The notes under the pieces were generated by a model, which searched no databases, had not been told where the DNA came from, and saw only the letters and a list, made by a program, of their open reading frames with translations. Positions 15,414-22,837 of a stretch of 34,392 nucleotides of DNA are shown here, in pieces. Every line of letters begins with the position of its first letter. Position 1 is the stretch's first letter. The stretch spans positions 1 to 34,392 of the forward strand of contig JBKPDQ010000170.1 in the NCBI GenBank assembly GCA_046728015.1, written 5' to 3'. Origin of the DNA: DATAFO01 sp046728015 (GTDB taxonomy: Bacteria > Actinomycetota > Thermoleophilia > Solirubrobacterales > 70-9). Made by a program: the position numbers and the translations under genes.

Positions 15414-16361
15414 GTGGCCGAGGTGCCCGTGATCGATGCGCAGCGCGTGCTCGCGGCGGTATCGCCCCAGGACGCGATCGAGCGCACGCGCGTGGCCTTC
15501 GAGCGCCACGCCGCCGGGGAGTGGGAGATGCCGGCCAAGGTCTATCTCGACTCGCCGCCCCACGGCGACTTTCGCGCCATGCCGGCGCGCGGCGAGGGTC
15601 TGGCGCTGCTCAAGTGGGTGACCTCCTTTCCGCACAACCCCGCGCACGGGCTTCCGGTCGTCACCGGCGCGCTGCTGCTCTCGAGCGCGGAAACCGGCGA
15701 GCTAATGGCGATCGTCGACTGCGCCTCGATCACGTCTTTGCGCACGGGGGCCGGGGCGGCCGTTTCCGCCCAGGCGCTGGCGCGCGAGGATGCCTCCACG
15801 GTGGGAGTGATCGGCTGCGGCGTGAACGGCGCCTGGGCGGCGCGATGCCTGTCCGCGGCGGGCTACCGGCCCGGCGTTTGCTTCGACGCCCGGGCCGAGG
15901 TCGCCGAGCGGCTGGCTGCGGAGCTGGGGTGGAGGGCGGGCACGCGGGGCGCCGCCGCGGCTCAGGATGTCGTGGTCACGGTCACGCCAGGCGAAGCCAC
16001 GGTGCTGGGGCCCGACGACCTGCGCGACGGCCAGCACATCGCGGCGCTGGGTGCCGATGCTCACGGCAAGGCGGAGCTCGAGCTTGCGGCGCTTGAGCGC
16101 TGCCGGCTCTTCTGCGACGACTGGGAGCAGGCTTCGACCGGCGGCGAGCTCTCCGGGGCCGTCTCAGCGGGATTGGTGGCCGCCGAGGCTGTGACACCGA
16201 TCGGCGACGTCCTGCTCGGCCGGGCGCCCGGCCGCCGCTCGGACCGGGAGGTCACCCTGTTTGACTCCACGGGACTGGCGATCCAAGACCTGGGGGTCGC
16301 GGCAGCGGTGTTCGAGGGCTGGCGCCGGGGCGAGGTCGAGGCGCCGACGGTCCGGCTCTGA
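15414..16361 (+). CDS. Ornithine cyclodeaminase / mu-crystallin family dehydrogenase
   Basis: NAD(P)-dependent enzyme of 315 residues. The N-terminal substrate domain has E-M-P-A-K-V-Y-L (about 39-46) and a conserved lysine in L-A-L-L-K-W-V; I-T-S-L-R-T-G-A-G-A-A-V-S-A near 103-116 is the family signature. The Rossmann part starts at V-G-V-I-G-C-G-V-N-G-A-W-A (~128-140). A-L-G-A-D and the C-terminal I-Q-D-L-G-V-A-A-A are also typical. Members act as ornithine cyclodeaminase, alanine dehydrogenase, or delta-1-pyrroline/piperideine-2-carboxylate reductase; the sequence does not decide which. Start GTG at 15414 is 34 bases from the divergent small gene. Confidence 0.88.
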   Translation: MAEVPVIDAQRVLAAVSPQDAIERTRVAFERHAAGEWEMPAKVYLDSPPHGDFRAMPARGEGLALLKWVTSFPHNPAHGLPVVTGALLLSSAETGELMAIVDCASITSLRTGAGAAVSAQALAREDASTVGVIGCGVNGAWAARCLSAAGYRPGVCFDARAEVAERLAAELGWRAGTRGAAAAQDVVVTVTPGEATVLGPDDLRDGQHIAALGADAHGKAELELAALERCRLFCDDWEQASTGGELSGAVSAGLVAAEAVTPIGDVLLGRAPGRRSDREVTLFDSTGLAIQDLGVAAAVFEGWRRGEVEAPTVRL

Positions 16362-16403
16362 AGCTGAGCGCCGGTTCTGTCGGGGACGTGCTGGTTCGTC
16401 TCG

Positions 16404-16886
16404 CTAGCGGCGGTCGAGAGGCTCCGTGTCGGCAGCCGGGTCGAGCGGCTCGGTTTCCGAGTACGGATCCATGGACTCGTCCGTGTCTTCGCGCGGAGCG
16501 ATCACGATCGACAGGCGCATGTCGCGCATCAGGGCACCGGCCACCATCAAGGCCGTCCCGGCAAGGGCCAGCCAGGCACCGACCTCGGGGTCGCCGTCTG
16601 ATGCGGCAGGAGGCGGATCGATCAGCGACGCGGCGACGATGATGAAAGCCCCGATCGCGAGGAAGGTCAGCGCGCGCTCGCCGCCGATGCTCAACGGCCG
16701 CCAGAACCAGCCGCTGACCGTGCCCACGAGCGTGCCCACGGCGATCGCCGCCAGAGTCAGGTCGACGATCTCGAACACGGTCCATGCGCTGAGCCCAGGC
16801 TCGTACCAGTCAAGAAACAGGCTCACCAAGAGCAACGTCGCCCCGAGGACCGCGAAAACCTCCCCGGCGTTGAGCCTGCGAGACAT
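16404..16886 (-). CDS. Small integral membrane protein of unknown function
   Basis: 160 residues. Four hydrophobic stretches can be read at about residues 8-26, 38-58, 70-88 and 100-120, with a short loop D-P-P-P-A-A-S-D-G-D-P before the last. A polar acidic tail follows (residues 125-160), containing the repeated T-E-P-L-D motif twice. I do not recognise the family. ATG 16886 begins directly before the first helix. It converges on the cyclodeaminase-family gene and stands alone on its strand. Confidence 0.7.
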   Translation of the reverse strand: MSRRLNAGEVFAVLGATLLLVSLFLDWYEPGLSAWTVFEIVDLTLAAIAVGTLVGTVSGWFWRPLSIGGERALTFLAIGAFIIVAASLIDPPPAASDGDPEVGAWLALAGTALMVAGALMRDMRLSIVIAPREDTDESMDPYSETEPLDPAADTEPLDRR

Positions 16887-16927
16887 GCGTGCCTAGTTAC
16901 CCACGGAATCTCGCTCTGAATCCCGCG

Positions 16928-17157
16928 TCACACGTCGGAGGCAAGGGCCTGGCGCAGCTCAGCGATGACGTAGTCCGGCTCGTCGACCAGCCGCCGATGA
17001 GTGAAGCGGAGCGCGCGGAAACCCGCGACCTGAAGCGCCACGTCACGGCGCCGATCGCGCTCGAATGCCGCGTGGTCCCCGTGACACTCGTAGCCGTCGA
17101 GCTCGACTACGACCCCCTCGTCGAGGGCCCGCCTCGCTTCAGACCCCGAGCCCGGCC
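16928..17157 (-). pseudogene. Relic of a DUF559 (Vsr-like) endonuclease domain protein
   Basis: The minus strand, directly after the carboxyltransferase stop and in its frame, reads G-V-V-V-E-L-D-G-Y-E-C-H-G-D-H-A-A-F-E-R-D-R-R-R-D. It continues L-Q-V-A-G-F-R-A-L-R-F-T-H-R-R-L-V-D-E-P-D-Y-V to a TGA at 16928. This is the C-terminal half of the DUF559 / very-short-patch-repair-like nuclease domain: the E-L-D-G core, the E-x-D helix, G-F-R-x-L-R-F, and a final helix. There is no ATG, GTG or TTG in frame before the nuclease core, and the N-terminal DNA-binding part of typical actinobacterial members is absent, so it is a truncated relic. The coding pattern is still good, suggesting recent loss. 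Confidence 0.65.
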
Positions 17158-17161
17158 TCCG

Positions 17162-18730
17162 TTAGAGCGGGATGTTGCCGTGCTTTCGCTTCGGTTGGTC
17201 CACTCGCTTGGTCTGCAGCGTGTGCAGGGCGCGGATCAGCTTCGGGCGGGTCTCGTGTGGCTCGATGACGTCGTCGATGTAGCCACGCTCGGCCGCCGAG
17301 TAGGGGTTGGCGAAGTGGGCCTTGTAGTCCTGGATCAGCTTCTCTCGCCGCTGCTCGGGCGTCGGTGAGGTCGAGATGTCCTTCCGATAGATGATGCTCA
17401 CCGCGCCTTCGGGCCCCATGACCGCGACCTCCGCCGTCGGCCAGGCGAAGTTGAAGTCGGCGAGCATGTGCTTGGAGTTCATGACGTCGTAGGCGCCGCC
17501 GTACGCCTTGCGCGTGACGACCGTCAGCTTCGGCACGGTCGCCTCCGTGAACGCGTAGAGCAGCTTCGCCCCGTGCCTGATGATCCCGCCCCACTCCTGC
17601 GAGGTGCCGGGGAGGAAGCCAGGCACGTCCGTGAACGTGATCAGCGGGATGTTGAAGCAGTCGCAGGTGCGGACGAACCGGGCCGCCTTCTCCGACGACT
17701 CGATGTCGAGGACGCCCGCGAGATGGCGGGGCTGGTTGCCCACCACGCCGACCGGAAAGCCGTCGAGCCGCGAGAACCCGCAGACGATGTTCTGCGCGAA
17801 GTGCTCGTGCACCTCGAAGAACTCGCCGTCGTCGACGATCAGCGAGATCACGTCGCGCATGTCGTAGGGCTTCTGCGGGTCGTCGGGGACAATCGAGTCC
17901 AGGCCCGCCTCCATGCGGTCGGGGTCGTCGAAAGGCTCCACGCGGGGCGGCAGCTCCAGGTTGTTGAGCGGCAGGAACGACATCAGGTAGCGCACGTCCT
18001 CTAGGCACTGCTCCTCGTTCTCAGCCGCGAAGTGCGCCACTCCGGACTTGGTGTTGTGGGTCATCGCGCCGCCGAGCTCCTCGAACTCGACCTCCTCGCC
18101 GGTCACCGTCTTGATCACCTCGGGGCCCGTGATGAACATGTGCGAGGTCTCCTTGACCATGAAGATGAAGTCGGTCATCGCCGGCGAGTAGACCGCCCCA
18201 CCCGCGCAGGGGCCCATGATCAGGCTGATCTGCGGGATCACGCCCGAGCACTGGACGTTGCGCACGAACACGTCGCCGTAGGCGCCGAGCGACACCACCC
18301 CCTCCTGGATCCGCGCGCCGCCGGAGTCGTTGATCCCGATCACCGGCGCCCCGACCTTCGCGGCCAGGTCCATGACCTTGCACATCTTTTCGGCCATCAC
18401 CTCGCCCAACGAGCCGCCGAAGACCGTGAAGTCCTGCGAGAACACGAACACCGTGCGGCCGTCGATCGTCCCGTAACCCGTGACCACCGCGTCGCCGTAG
18501 GGCCGGCGCTTGTCCATCTCGAACTCGTGCGTGCGGTGGCGGACGAAAGCGTCGAGCTCCTCGAAGCTGTCGGGGTCGAGCAGCTTCGTGATGCGCTCGC
18601 GAGCGGTGAGCTTGCCCTTGGCGTGCTGCTTCGAGACCGCGTCCTCGGACCCGGCGTGGATCGCCTGGTCGCGAAGCTCACGCAGGTAGGCGAGCTTCTC
18701 CTCGTGGGTCTCGGGGAACTTCTGGCGCAC
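17162..18730 (-). CDS. Acyl-CoA carboxylase carboxyltransferase (beta) subunit
   Basis: Transfers carboxyl from carboxybiotin to acetyl-/propionyl-CoA, giving malonyl- or methylmalonyl-CoA. 522 residues, complete two-lobe crotonase-fold carboxyltransferase. The N-lobe has K-L-T-A-R-E-R-I near 46-53, F-S-Q-D-F-T-V-F-G-G-S-L and G-I-N-D-S-G-G-A-R-I-Q-E-G. The C-lobe has D-V-P-G-F-L-P-G and R-K-A-Y-G-G-A-Y. The C-terminus (H-G-N-I-P-L) is the usual one of propionyl-CoA carboxylase beta (AccD5/PccB) proteins. The biotinylated alpha subunit is not in the window. A mutase large subunit 2 kb away suggests the propionyl-CoA to succinyl-CoA route. Start GTG 18730. Confidence 0.95.
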   Translation of the reverse strand: MRQKFPETHEEKLAYLRELRDQAIHAGSEDAVSKQHAKGKLTARERITKLLDPDSFEELDAFVRHRTHEFEMDKRRPYGDAVVTGYGTIDGRTVFVFSQDFTVFGGSLGEVMAEKMCKVMDLAAKVGAPVIGINDSGGARIQEGVVSLGAYGDVFVRNVQCSGVIPQISLIMGPCAGGAVYSPAMTDFIFMVKETSHMFITGPEVIKTVTGEEVEFEELGGAMTHNTKSGVAHFAAENEEQCLEDVRYLMSFLPLNNLELPPRVEPFDDPDRMEAGLDSIVPDDPQKPYDMRDVISLIVDDGEFFEVHEHFAQNIVCGFSRLDGFPVGVVGNQPRHLAGVLDIESSEKAARFVRTCDCFNIPLITFTDVPGFLPGTSQEWGGIIRHGAKLLYAFTEATVPKLTVVTRKAYGGAYDVMNSKHMLADFNFAWPTAEVAVMGPEGAVSIIYRKDISTSPTPEQRREKLIQDYKAHFANPYSAAERGYIDDVIEPHETRPKLIRALHTLQTKRVDQPKRKHGNIPL

Positions 18731-18788
18731 GGGACGCCGATTCTATGGCCGGCAGGGATAGGCGTAGCCGGGCTACGATCCGGCGTCC

Positions 18789-19700
18789 GTGAACGTCGCC
18801 ATTGCGACCGTGGAATGGCTGCCCGAGGAGTTCAAGGACGACGATCTCCTCGTACGAGCCCTCCACGCCCGGAGCGCCAGCGCCACCGCCGTCCCGTGGG
18901 ACGACGCAAGGGCTGATTGGCAAGCCCTCGATCTCGTCGTGATCCGCTCGACCTGGGACTACGCGAGGCGCCACGACGAGTTTCTGGCCTGGGTGGACGA
19001 GATCGGAGACCGGCTGGAGAACGCTCCTGAGCTCGTTCGCTGGAACAGCGACAAGCGCTATCTCGCGGATCTCCGCGAGGCGGGCCTTCCGGTTGTGGAG
19101 ACGACGTACGTCGGGCCCGAAGCTGCCGTTCCGTCGCTGAGCGGCACGGTGGTGGTGAAGCCGACCGTCTCGGGCGGCGCGCGCGACACCGGTCGCTTCG
19201 GACACGCGGCGCATGCATCGGCGATCGACCTGATACGCGCCATCGGAGCTAGCGGCCGGACCGCGATGGTGCAGCCGTATCTCCAGTCGGTCGACACCGA
19301 GGGCGAGGCCGCAATCGTGTCTGTCGACGGCCGATTGAGCCACGGGTTGCGAAAGCGCGCTGTGCTCACACGTGAGGGCGTGGCGCCGACGCGCGACGAT
19401 CGGATCGGCGCCGCCGAGGCGATGTACGACCCCGACCTCGTGACTGCGGCGACTCCCGCTGACGACGAGTTGGTCGTCGCCCGGGAGATCGTGGACTATC
19501 TCGCTCGGCGCTTCGAGGGCCCACCTCTCTACGCCCGAGTGGACCTCGCCCGCGACGCCGATGGCGCACCGCTTGTCCTCGAGCTCGAGGCGGTGGAGCC
19601 GAGCCTGTATCTCGCCCTCGCGCCGGGTGCAACCGAAACCCTCGCCGACGCGATCGTGGCTCGCGCAGCCCGCGTGCGATACGCGAGGTCGGCCCGCTAG
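18789..19700 (+). CDS. ATP-grasp family protein (RimK/glutathione-synthetase-like)
   Basis: 303 residues with an ATP-grasp layout. The N-terminal domain contains V-I-R-S-T-W-D-Y (about 56-63), and the lid region P-E-L-V-R-W-N-S-D-K-R-Y follows. The central ATP-binding strand is V-V-V-K-P-T-V-S-G-G-A-R-D-T (about 121-134), followed by the lid M-V-Q-P-Y-L near 160. The Mg ligands sit in Y-A-R-V-D-L-A and L-V-L-E-L-E-A-V-E-P-S near the end. The I-R-S-T-W-D-Y motif is shared with uncharacterised ATP-grasp proteins and with the cycloserine cyclo-ligase DcsG. Peptide- or amide-bond formation is likely but the substrate is unknown. It is divergent from the carboxyltransferase and its stop overlaps that of the HD protein. 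Confidence 0.8.
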   Translation: MNVAIATVEWLPEEFKDDDLLVRALHARSASATAVPWDDARADWQALDLVVIRSTWDYARRHDEFLAWVDEIGDRLENAPELVRWNSDKRYLADLREAGLPVVETTYVGPEAAVPSLSGTVVVKPTVSGGARDTGRFGHAAHASAIDLIRAIGASGRTAMVQPYLQSVDTEGEAAIVSVDGRLSHGLRKRAVLTREGVAPTRDDRIGAAEAMYDPDLVTAATPADDELVVAREIVDYLARRFEGPPLYARVDLARDADGAPLVLELEAVEPSLYLALAPGATETLADAIVARAARVRYARSAR

Positions 19701-20401
19701 ATGCGGGACGCGCCTGAGGCGCTGACGGCGGCCCGGTCGAGCACGGCGGCGAAGGCGGCCACGACGCGCGGATCGAGCTCGGTGCCGGCTCGGGCGTAAA
19801 GCTCCTCGATCGCCTTGCGGCGGCGCTCGGCGATGTCGGCGCCAGGCGACGCAATCTCCGGGCTGGCGAGCACGCGGTCGGCGGCGCAGGTGGCGCGGAT
19901 GATTCGCGACTCCACCGGGATCGCCTCGGCTGCGAGCTCCTCCGGCCCCCGACCGTCGAAGCGCTCGCGCGCTCGCAGGATCCAGCCGCAGACGCCTCCG
20001 GCGATGCCCGCCCCGTGCGCAACCCGATACCCGGCCTCGTACTGACCGTCGAGCTGCGCACGTTCGTCATCGGTGAGGGCGGCGGGATCCTGGCCGAGCA
20101 CGTAAGCCGGGACGTACAGCTTGCCGACTTCGTGCAGCTTGGTGGCTTCGCGGATTAGCTCGGAGTGGCTGCGGTCGTATCCGAGCTCCACTGCGGTCGC
20201 GAACGCGTAGGCGGCGCTTGCCTCGGCGTGCTCGCGCGAGCCCCGGAGGTGACGGTCCAGCGCCTTGATCAGCGGCGCGCCGCGCATCCGCACCAGCGAG
20301 CCCAGACCGACCTCGGACGTCTTGACCTCCCGCACCCGTGCGGGCTCGTCCGGGTCGTCAGGCGCGGGCGAAGGGGCGTCGCTCGGGCGATCCCAGCTCA
20401 T
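19697..20401 (-). CDS. HD-GYP-like protein with degenerate catalytic motifs
   Basis: 234 residues, mostly an HD-GYP type helical domain of the cyclic-di-GMP phosphodiesterase superfamily. In working enzymes the metal site reads H-D-x-G-K, then H-H-E, then G-Y-P. Here it reads H90-E-V-G-K, then R-A-R-E-R-F-D-G-R-G-P (143-153). The Asp is Glu, the H-H pair is gone and GYP is R-G-P. Catalysis is therefore doubtful; a binding or signalling role is possible. The N-terminal ~25 residues are proline/acid rich and overlap the upstream gene by 44 bases; the GTG at 20335 is an alternative start that removes the overlap. Confidence 0.75.
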   Translation of the reverse strand: MSWDRPSDAPSPAPDDPDEPARVREVKTSEVGLGSLVRMRGAPLIKALDRHLRGSREHAEASAAYAFATAVELGYDRSHSELIREATKLHEVGKLYVPAYVLGQDPAALTDDERAQLDGQYEAGYRVAHGAGIAGGVCGWILRARERFDGRGPEELAAEAIPVESRIIRATCAADRVLASPEIASPGADIAERRRKAIEELYARAGTELDPRVVAAFAAVLDRAAVSASGASRI

Positions 20402-20705
20402 CGAGCAGGTCCTCGAGCGTTGCCACCGCGGCGTCGACGTCCGATCGCGAGTGCTGAGCCGTGATCTCCACCGCGGTTCCGAACCCGCTCTCCGCGAGCT
20501 CGATCGCGATCCGCGCGTAGGCGCCCGATTCGGTGCACCGCCACGCGAGCACCCGCTCGGCCTCCGACTCGGTCACCTGGACTGAGACAGGGTGGCGAGA
20601 GCCCACGAGTCCGGCCATCCACGCCTCCATGCGAGCCAGGTCCGACGCCAGCTCCCACAACTCCGGCGCAGACTTCACAAGCGTGCGCTTGGCCTTCGAT
20701 TCCAT
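20358..20705 (-). CDS. SRPBCC (START/polyketide-cyclase-like) family protein
   Basis: 115 residues. The pattern of an N-terminal strand (A-K-R-T-L-V-K-S-A), a helix entered by A-P-E-L-W-E-L-A-S-D-L-A-R-M, several alternating strands and a long C-terminal helix (D-V-D-A-A-V-A-T-L-E-D-L-L-D-E-L) fits the SRPBCC ligand-binding fold, e.g. polyketide cyclase/dehydrase or CoxG-like proteins. No catalytic residue can be named. It sits between the mutase gene and the HD-GYP-like gene, overlapping the latter, so the three may be one transcript. The assignment is by pattern only. Confidence 0.55.
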   Translation of the reverse strand: MESKAKRTLVKSAPELWELASDLARMEAWMAGLVGSRHPVSVQVTESEAERVLAWRCTESGAYARIAIELAESGFGTAVEITAQHSRSDVDAAVATLEDLLDELGSPERRPFARA

Positions 20706-20773
20706 GACCGAGGGCTTCTGCCGGGCCCCGTCGACTCCTTCCGGCGATCATCGGTTTGCACCCCGCGGGGAGC

Positions 20774-22414
20774 CTAGAAGAACGCCCCACCCTTGTACTC
20801 GCCGAAGACGTCTCGCAGGGCGCCGCAAACCTCGCCGATCGAAGCGCCCGCCCGCAGCGCCTCCTTGATGGGCGGGAGCAGGTTGGCGTCGCCGTTCGCC
20901 GCCTGGCCAAGGTCATCCAGGCGACTGGAGACCGCAGCGGAGTCGCGGGCCTCCTTGAACGCAGCCAGCCGCTCCAGCTGGCGACGCTCGGACTCCGGAT
21001 CGACCCTGAGGATGTCCACGTCGTCGACGGTCTCGGTGACGTACTTGTTGACCCCTACGACCACGTCCTGCCCGGTGCGGTAGCGCTCGTGGTAGGAGAG
21101 CGCCGACTCCTCGATCTCCCGCTGGATGAACTCGAGTGCGTTCACCGAGCCGCCGAGCTCCTCGACCTTGCCCATCAGCTCCCGGGCGCGCTGCTCGATC
21201 TCGTCCGTCAGCGACTCGACGAAGTAGGAGCCGGCGAAGGGATCGACGGTGTCGGCGACGCCTGACTCGTGCGCGAGCACCTGCTGCGTGCGCAGCGCGA
21301 TTCGCGCGGAGCGCTCGGTGGGGAGTGCGAGCGCTTCGTCGAACCCGTTGGTGTGCAGCGACTGTGTCCCCCCGCTGACCGCGGCGAAGCCCTGAAGCGC
21401 GACGCGGATGATGTTGACCTCGGGCTGCTGGGCTTGAAGCGTCACCCCGCCCGTCTGGGTGTGGAACCGAATCGTCATCGAGCGCTCGTCCGTCGCGCCA
21501 AATCGGTCCTTCACGAGGTGCGCCCACATCCTGCGGACGGCGCGGAACTTGGCGATCTCCTGGAAGACGTTGTTGTGGCAGTTGAAGAAGAACGCCAGCC
21601 GCGGGGCGAAGTCGTCGATCTTCAGGCCGCGCTCCAGGGCCGCCTCCACGTAGGCGATCGCGTTGGCGAGGGTGAACGCGACCTCCTGCACGGCCGAGCA
21701 GCCCTTCTCGCGGATGTGGTACCCGGAGATCGAGATCGTATTCCACTTCGGCACGTTCTCCCGGCAGTACTCGAAGATGTCGGTCGTGAGCCGCATCGTC
21801 GGCTCGGGCGGGTAGATGTAGTTGCCCCGCGCCACGTACTCCTTCAGCACGTCGTTCTGGACCGTGCCGCGCAGGTTCTCGGCCGGCACGCTGTGCTCCT
21901 CGCCGACCAACTCGTACAGCAGCAGCAGGATCGCCGCCGGGGCGTTGATCGTCATCGAGGTCGAGACCTCGTCGAGCGGGATCTGGTCGAAGCAGATCCG
22001 CATGTCCTCGATCGTGTCGATCGCCACCCCGGTGCGCCCGACCTCGCCCGCGCATAGCGGGTCGTCTGAATCTCGCCCGAGCTGCGTCGGCAGGTCGAAC
22101 GCCATCGACAGGCCCGTCGAGCCGTGCTCGATCAGGTAGCGGTAACGCCGGTTAGTCTCCTCGGCGGTCGCGTAGCCGGCGTACTGGCGCATCGTCCAGA
22201 GCCGATCGCGGTACATGCCGGGGTGGATCCCGCGGGTGAACGGGTACGAACCGGGGTCGCCGAGGCGCTCGTCGAGACCCGGCCCGACGTCGGCCTCCGT
22301 GTACAGGCGCTGGATCTCGATCCCCGAATCGGTGAAGACGCGCTCGTCGTCCGGCCCGACCAGGGGGGCGACATAGCGGTGGGCGTCGCGCTCGACCGTC
22401 GTGGGATCACCCAT
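20774..22414 (-). CDS. Methylmalonyl-CoA mutase, large (catalytic) subunit
   Basis: Adenosylcobalamin-dependent acyl-CoA mutase, 546 residues, a TIM-barrel subunit without the B12-binding domain, which must be encoded elsewhere. Substrate-site residues can be compared with characterised mutases. M-R-Q-Y78-A-G-Y has Tyr, as in methylmalonyl-CoA mutase (Phe in isobutyryl-CoA mutase). V-A-R196-G-N-Y-I-Y-P-P has the carboxylate-binding Arg (Gln in isobutyryl-CoA mutase). Also seen are G-L-S-M-A-F-D-L-P-T-Q-L-G-R-D-S-D and Q-P-E-V-N-I-I-R-V-A. This supports methylmalonyl-CoA (or a similar alpha-carboxylated CoA) as substrate. Together with the nearby carboxyltransferase it suggests a propionate route. 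Confidence 0.93.
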   Translation of the reverse strand: MGDPTTVERDAHRYVAPLVGPDDERVFTDSGIEIQRLYTEADVGPGLDERLGDPGSYPFTRGIHPGMYRDRLWTMRQYAGYATAEETNRRYRYLIEHGSTGLSMAFDLPTQLGRDSDDPLCAGEVGRTGVAIDTIEDMRICFDQIPLDEVSTSMTINAPAAILLLLYELVGEEHSVPAENLRGTVQNDVLKEYVARGNYIYPPEPTMRLTTDIFEYCRENVPKWNTISISGYHIREKGCSAVQEVAFTLANAIAYVEAALERGLKIDDFAPRLAFFFNCHNNVFQEIAKFRAVRRMWAHLVKDRFGATDERSMTIRFHTQTGGVTLQAQQPEVNIIRVALQGFAAVSGGTQSLHTNGFDEALALPTERSARIALRTQQVLAHESGVADTVDPFAGSYFVESLTDEIEQRARELMGKVEELGGSVNALEFIQREIEESALSYHERYRTGQDVVVGVNKYVTETVDDVDILRVDPESERRQLERLAAFKEARDSAAVSSRLDDLGQAANGDANLLPPIKEALRAGASIGEVCGALRDVFGEYKGGAFF

Positions 22415-22453
22415 CCGGGGAAGGATATGCCGTCGGGTGCCTGGGCCCGCCGC

Positions 22454-22764
22454 TTACCGCGCGGGTGGCCGCCGCGCGACTGCGGGCCCCGGCTCCTCGT
22501 GCTCGGCGGTCAGCTCCCAGCCGAGTAGGCGCCGGGAGGCATCGCCGGCGCCGAACAGCGAGCCGATCGCTGCAGAAGCTTCGATCCGCCGGGCTCGAAT
22601 CGACGGCGGGAGGTGCAGGGGATCCGAGTCCGGCGCGATGTCCACCACGATCAGATGAATCGCCGTGCCGGGTCCTGAGCCCCGACGGCGTCTGCGGTCC
22701 GCTGCGCGGGGGCACGCTGGGCTCCCGCGATCATCACCACCGATAGCTCGGGCTCGTCGTCCAT
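22454..22764 (-). pseudogene. Relic of a family 2 glycosyltransferase
   Basis: ATG at 22764 opens D-D-E-P-E-L-S-V-V-M-I-A-G-A-Q-R and A-Q-R-T-A-D-A-V-G-A-Q-D, a typical GT2 N-terminus (S-V-V-I-x...Q-R-x-x-x-A-L). It stops at 22651. A second minus frame continues I-H-L-I-V-V-D-I-A-P-D-S-D-P-L-H-L-P, the expected next strand (I-V-V-D), to a stop at 22454. One indel near 22655 separates them. Only ~105 residues remain of a domain usually over 200 long, and the DxD region is absent. It follows the GT4 gene of the polysaccharide block. It accounts for the otherwise empty 22415-22837 stretch. Confidence 0.55.
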
Positions 22765-22837
22765 CGCTGGCCGGCGTCGCCTTGCACGCCGTCCACCACC
22801 TGGCCGGTGTGGTCGCCGTGCCCGCGGGAGCCGCCAC

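Noticed and set aside
16889..17368. Plus-strand frame between the small membrane protein and the carboxyltransferase
   Set aside because: It is the shadow of the DUF559 relic and of the carboxyltransferase end; no family features.
20761..20770. CCCCGCGGGG palindrome just after the SRPBCC-like gene region
   Set aside because: Ten GC-only bases arise often by chance at this GC content and there is no loop for a hairpin.
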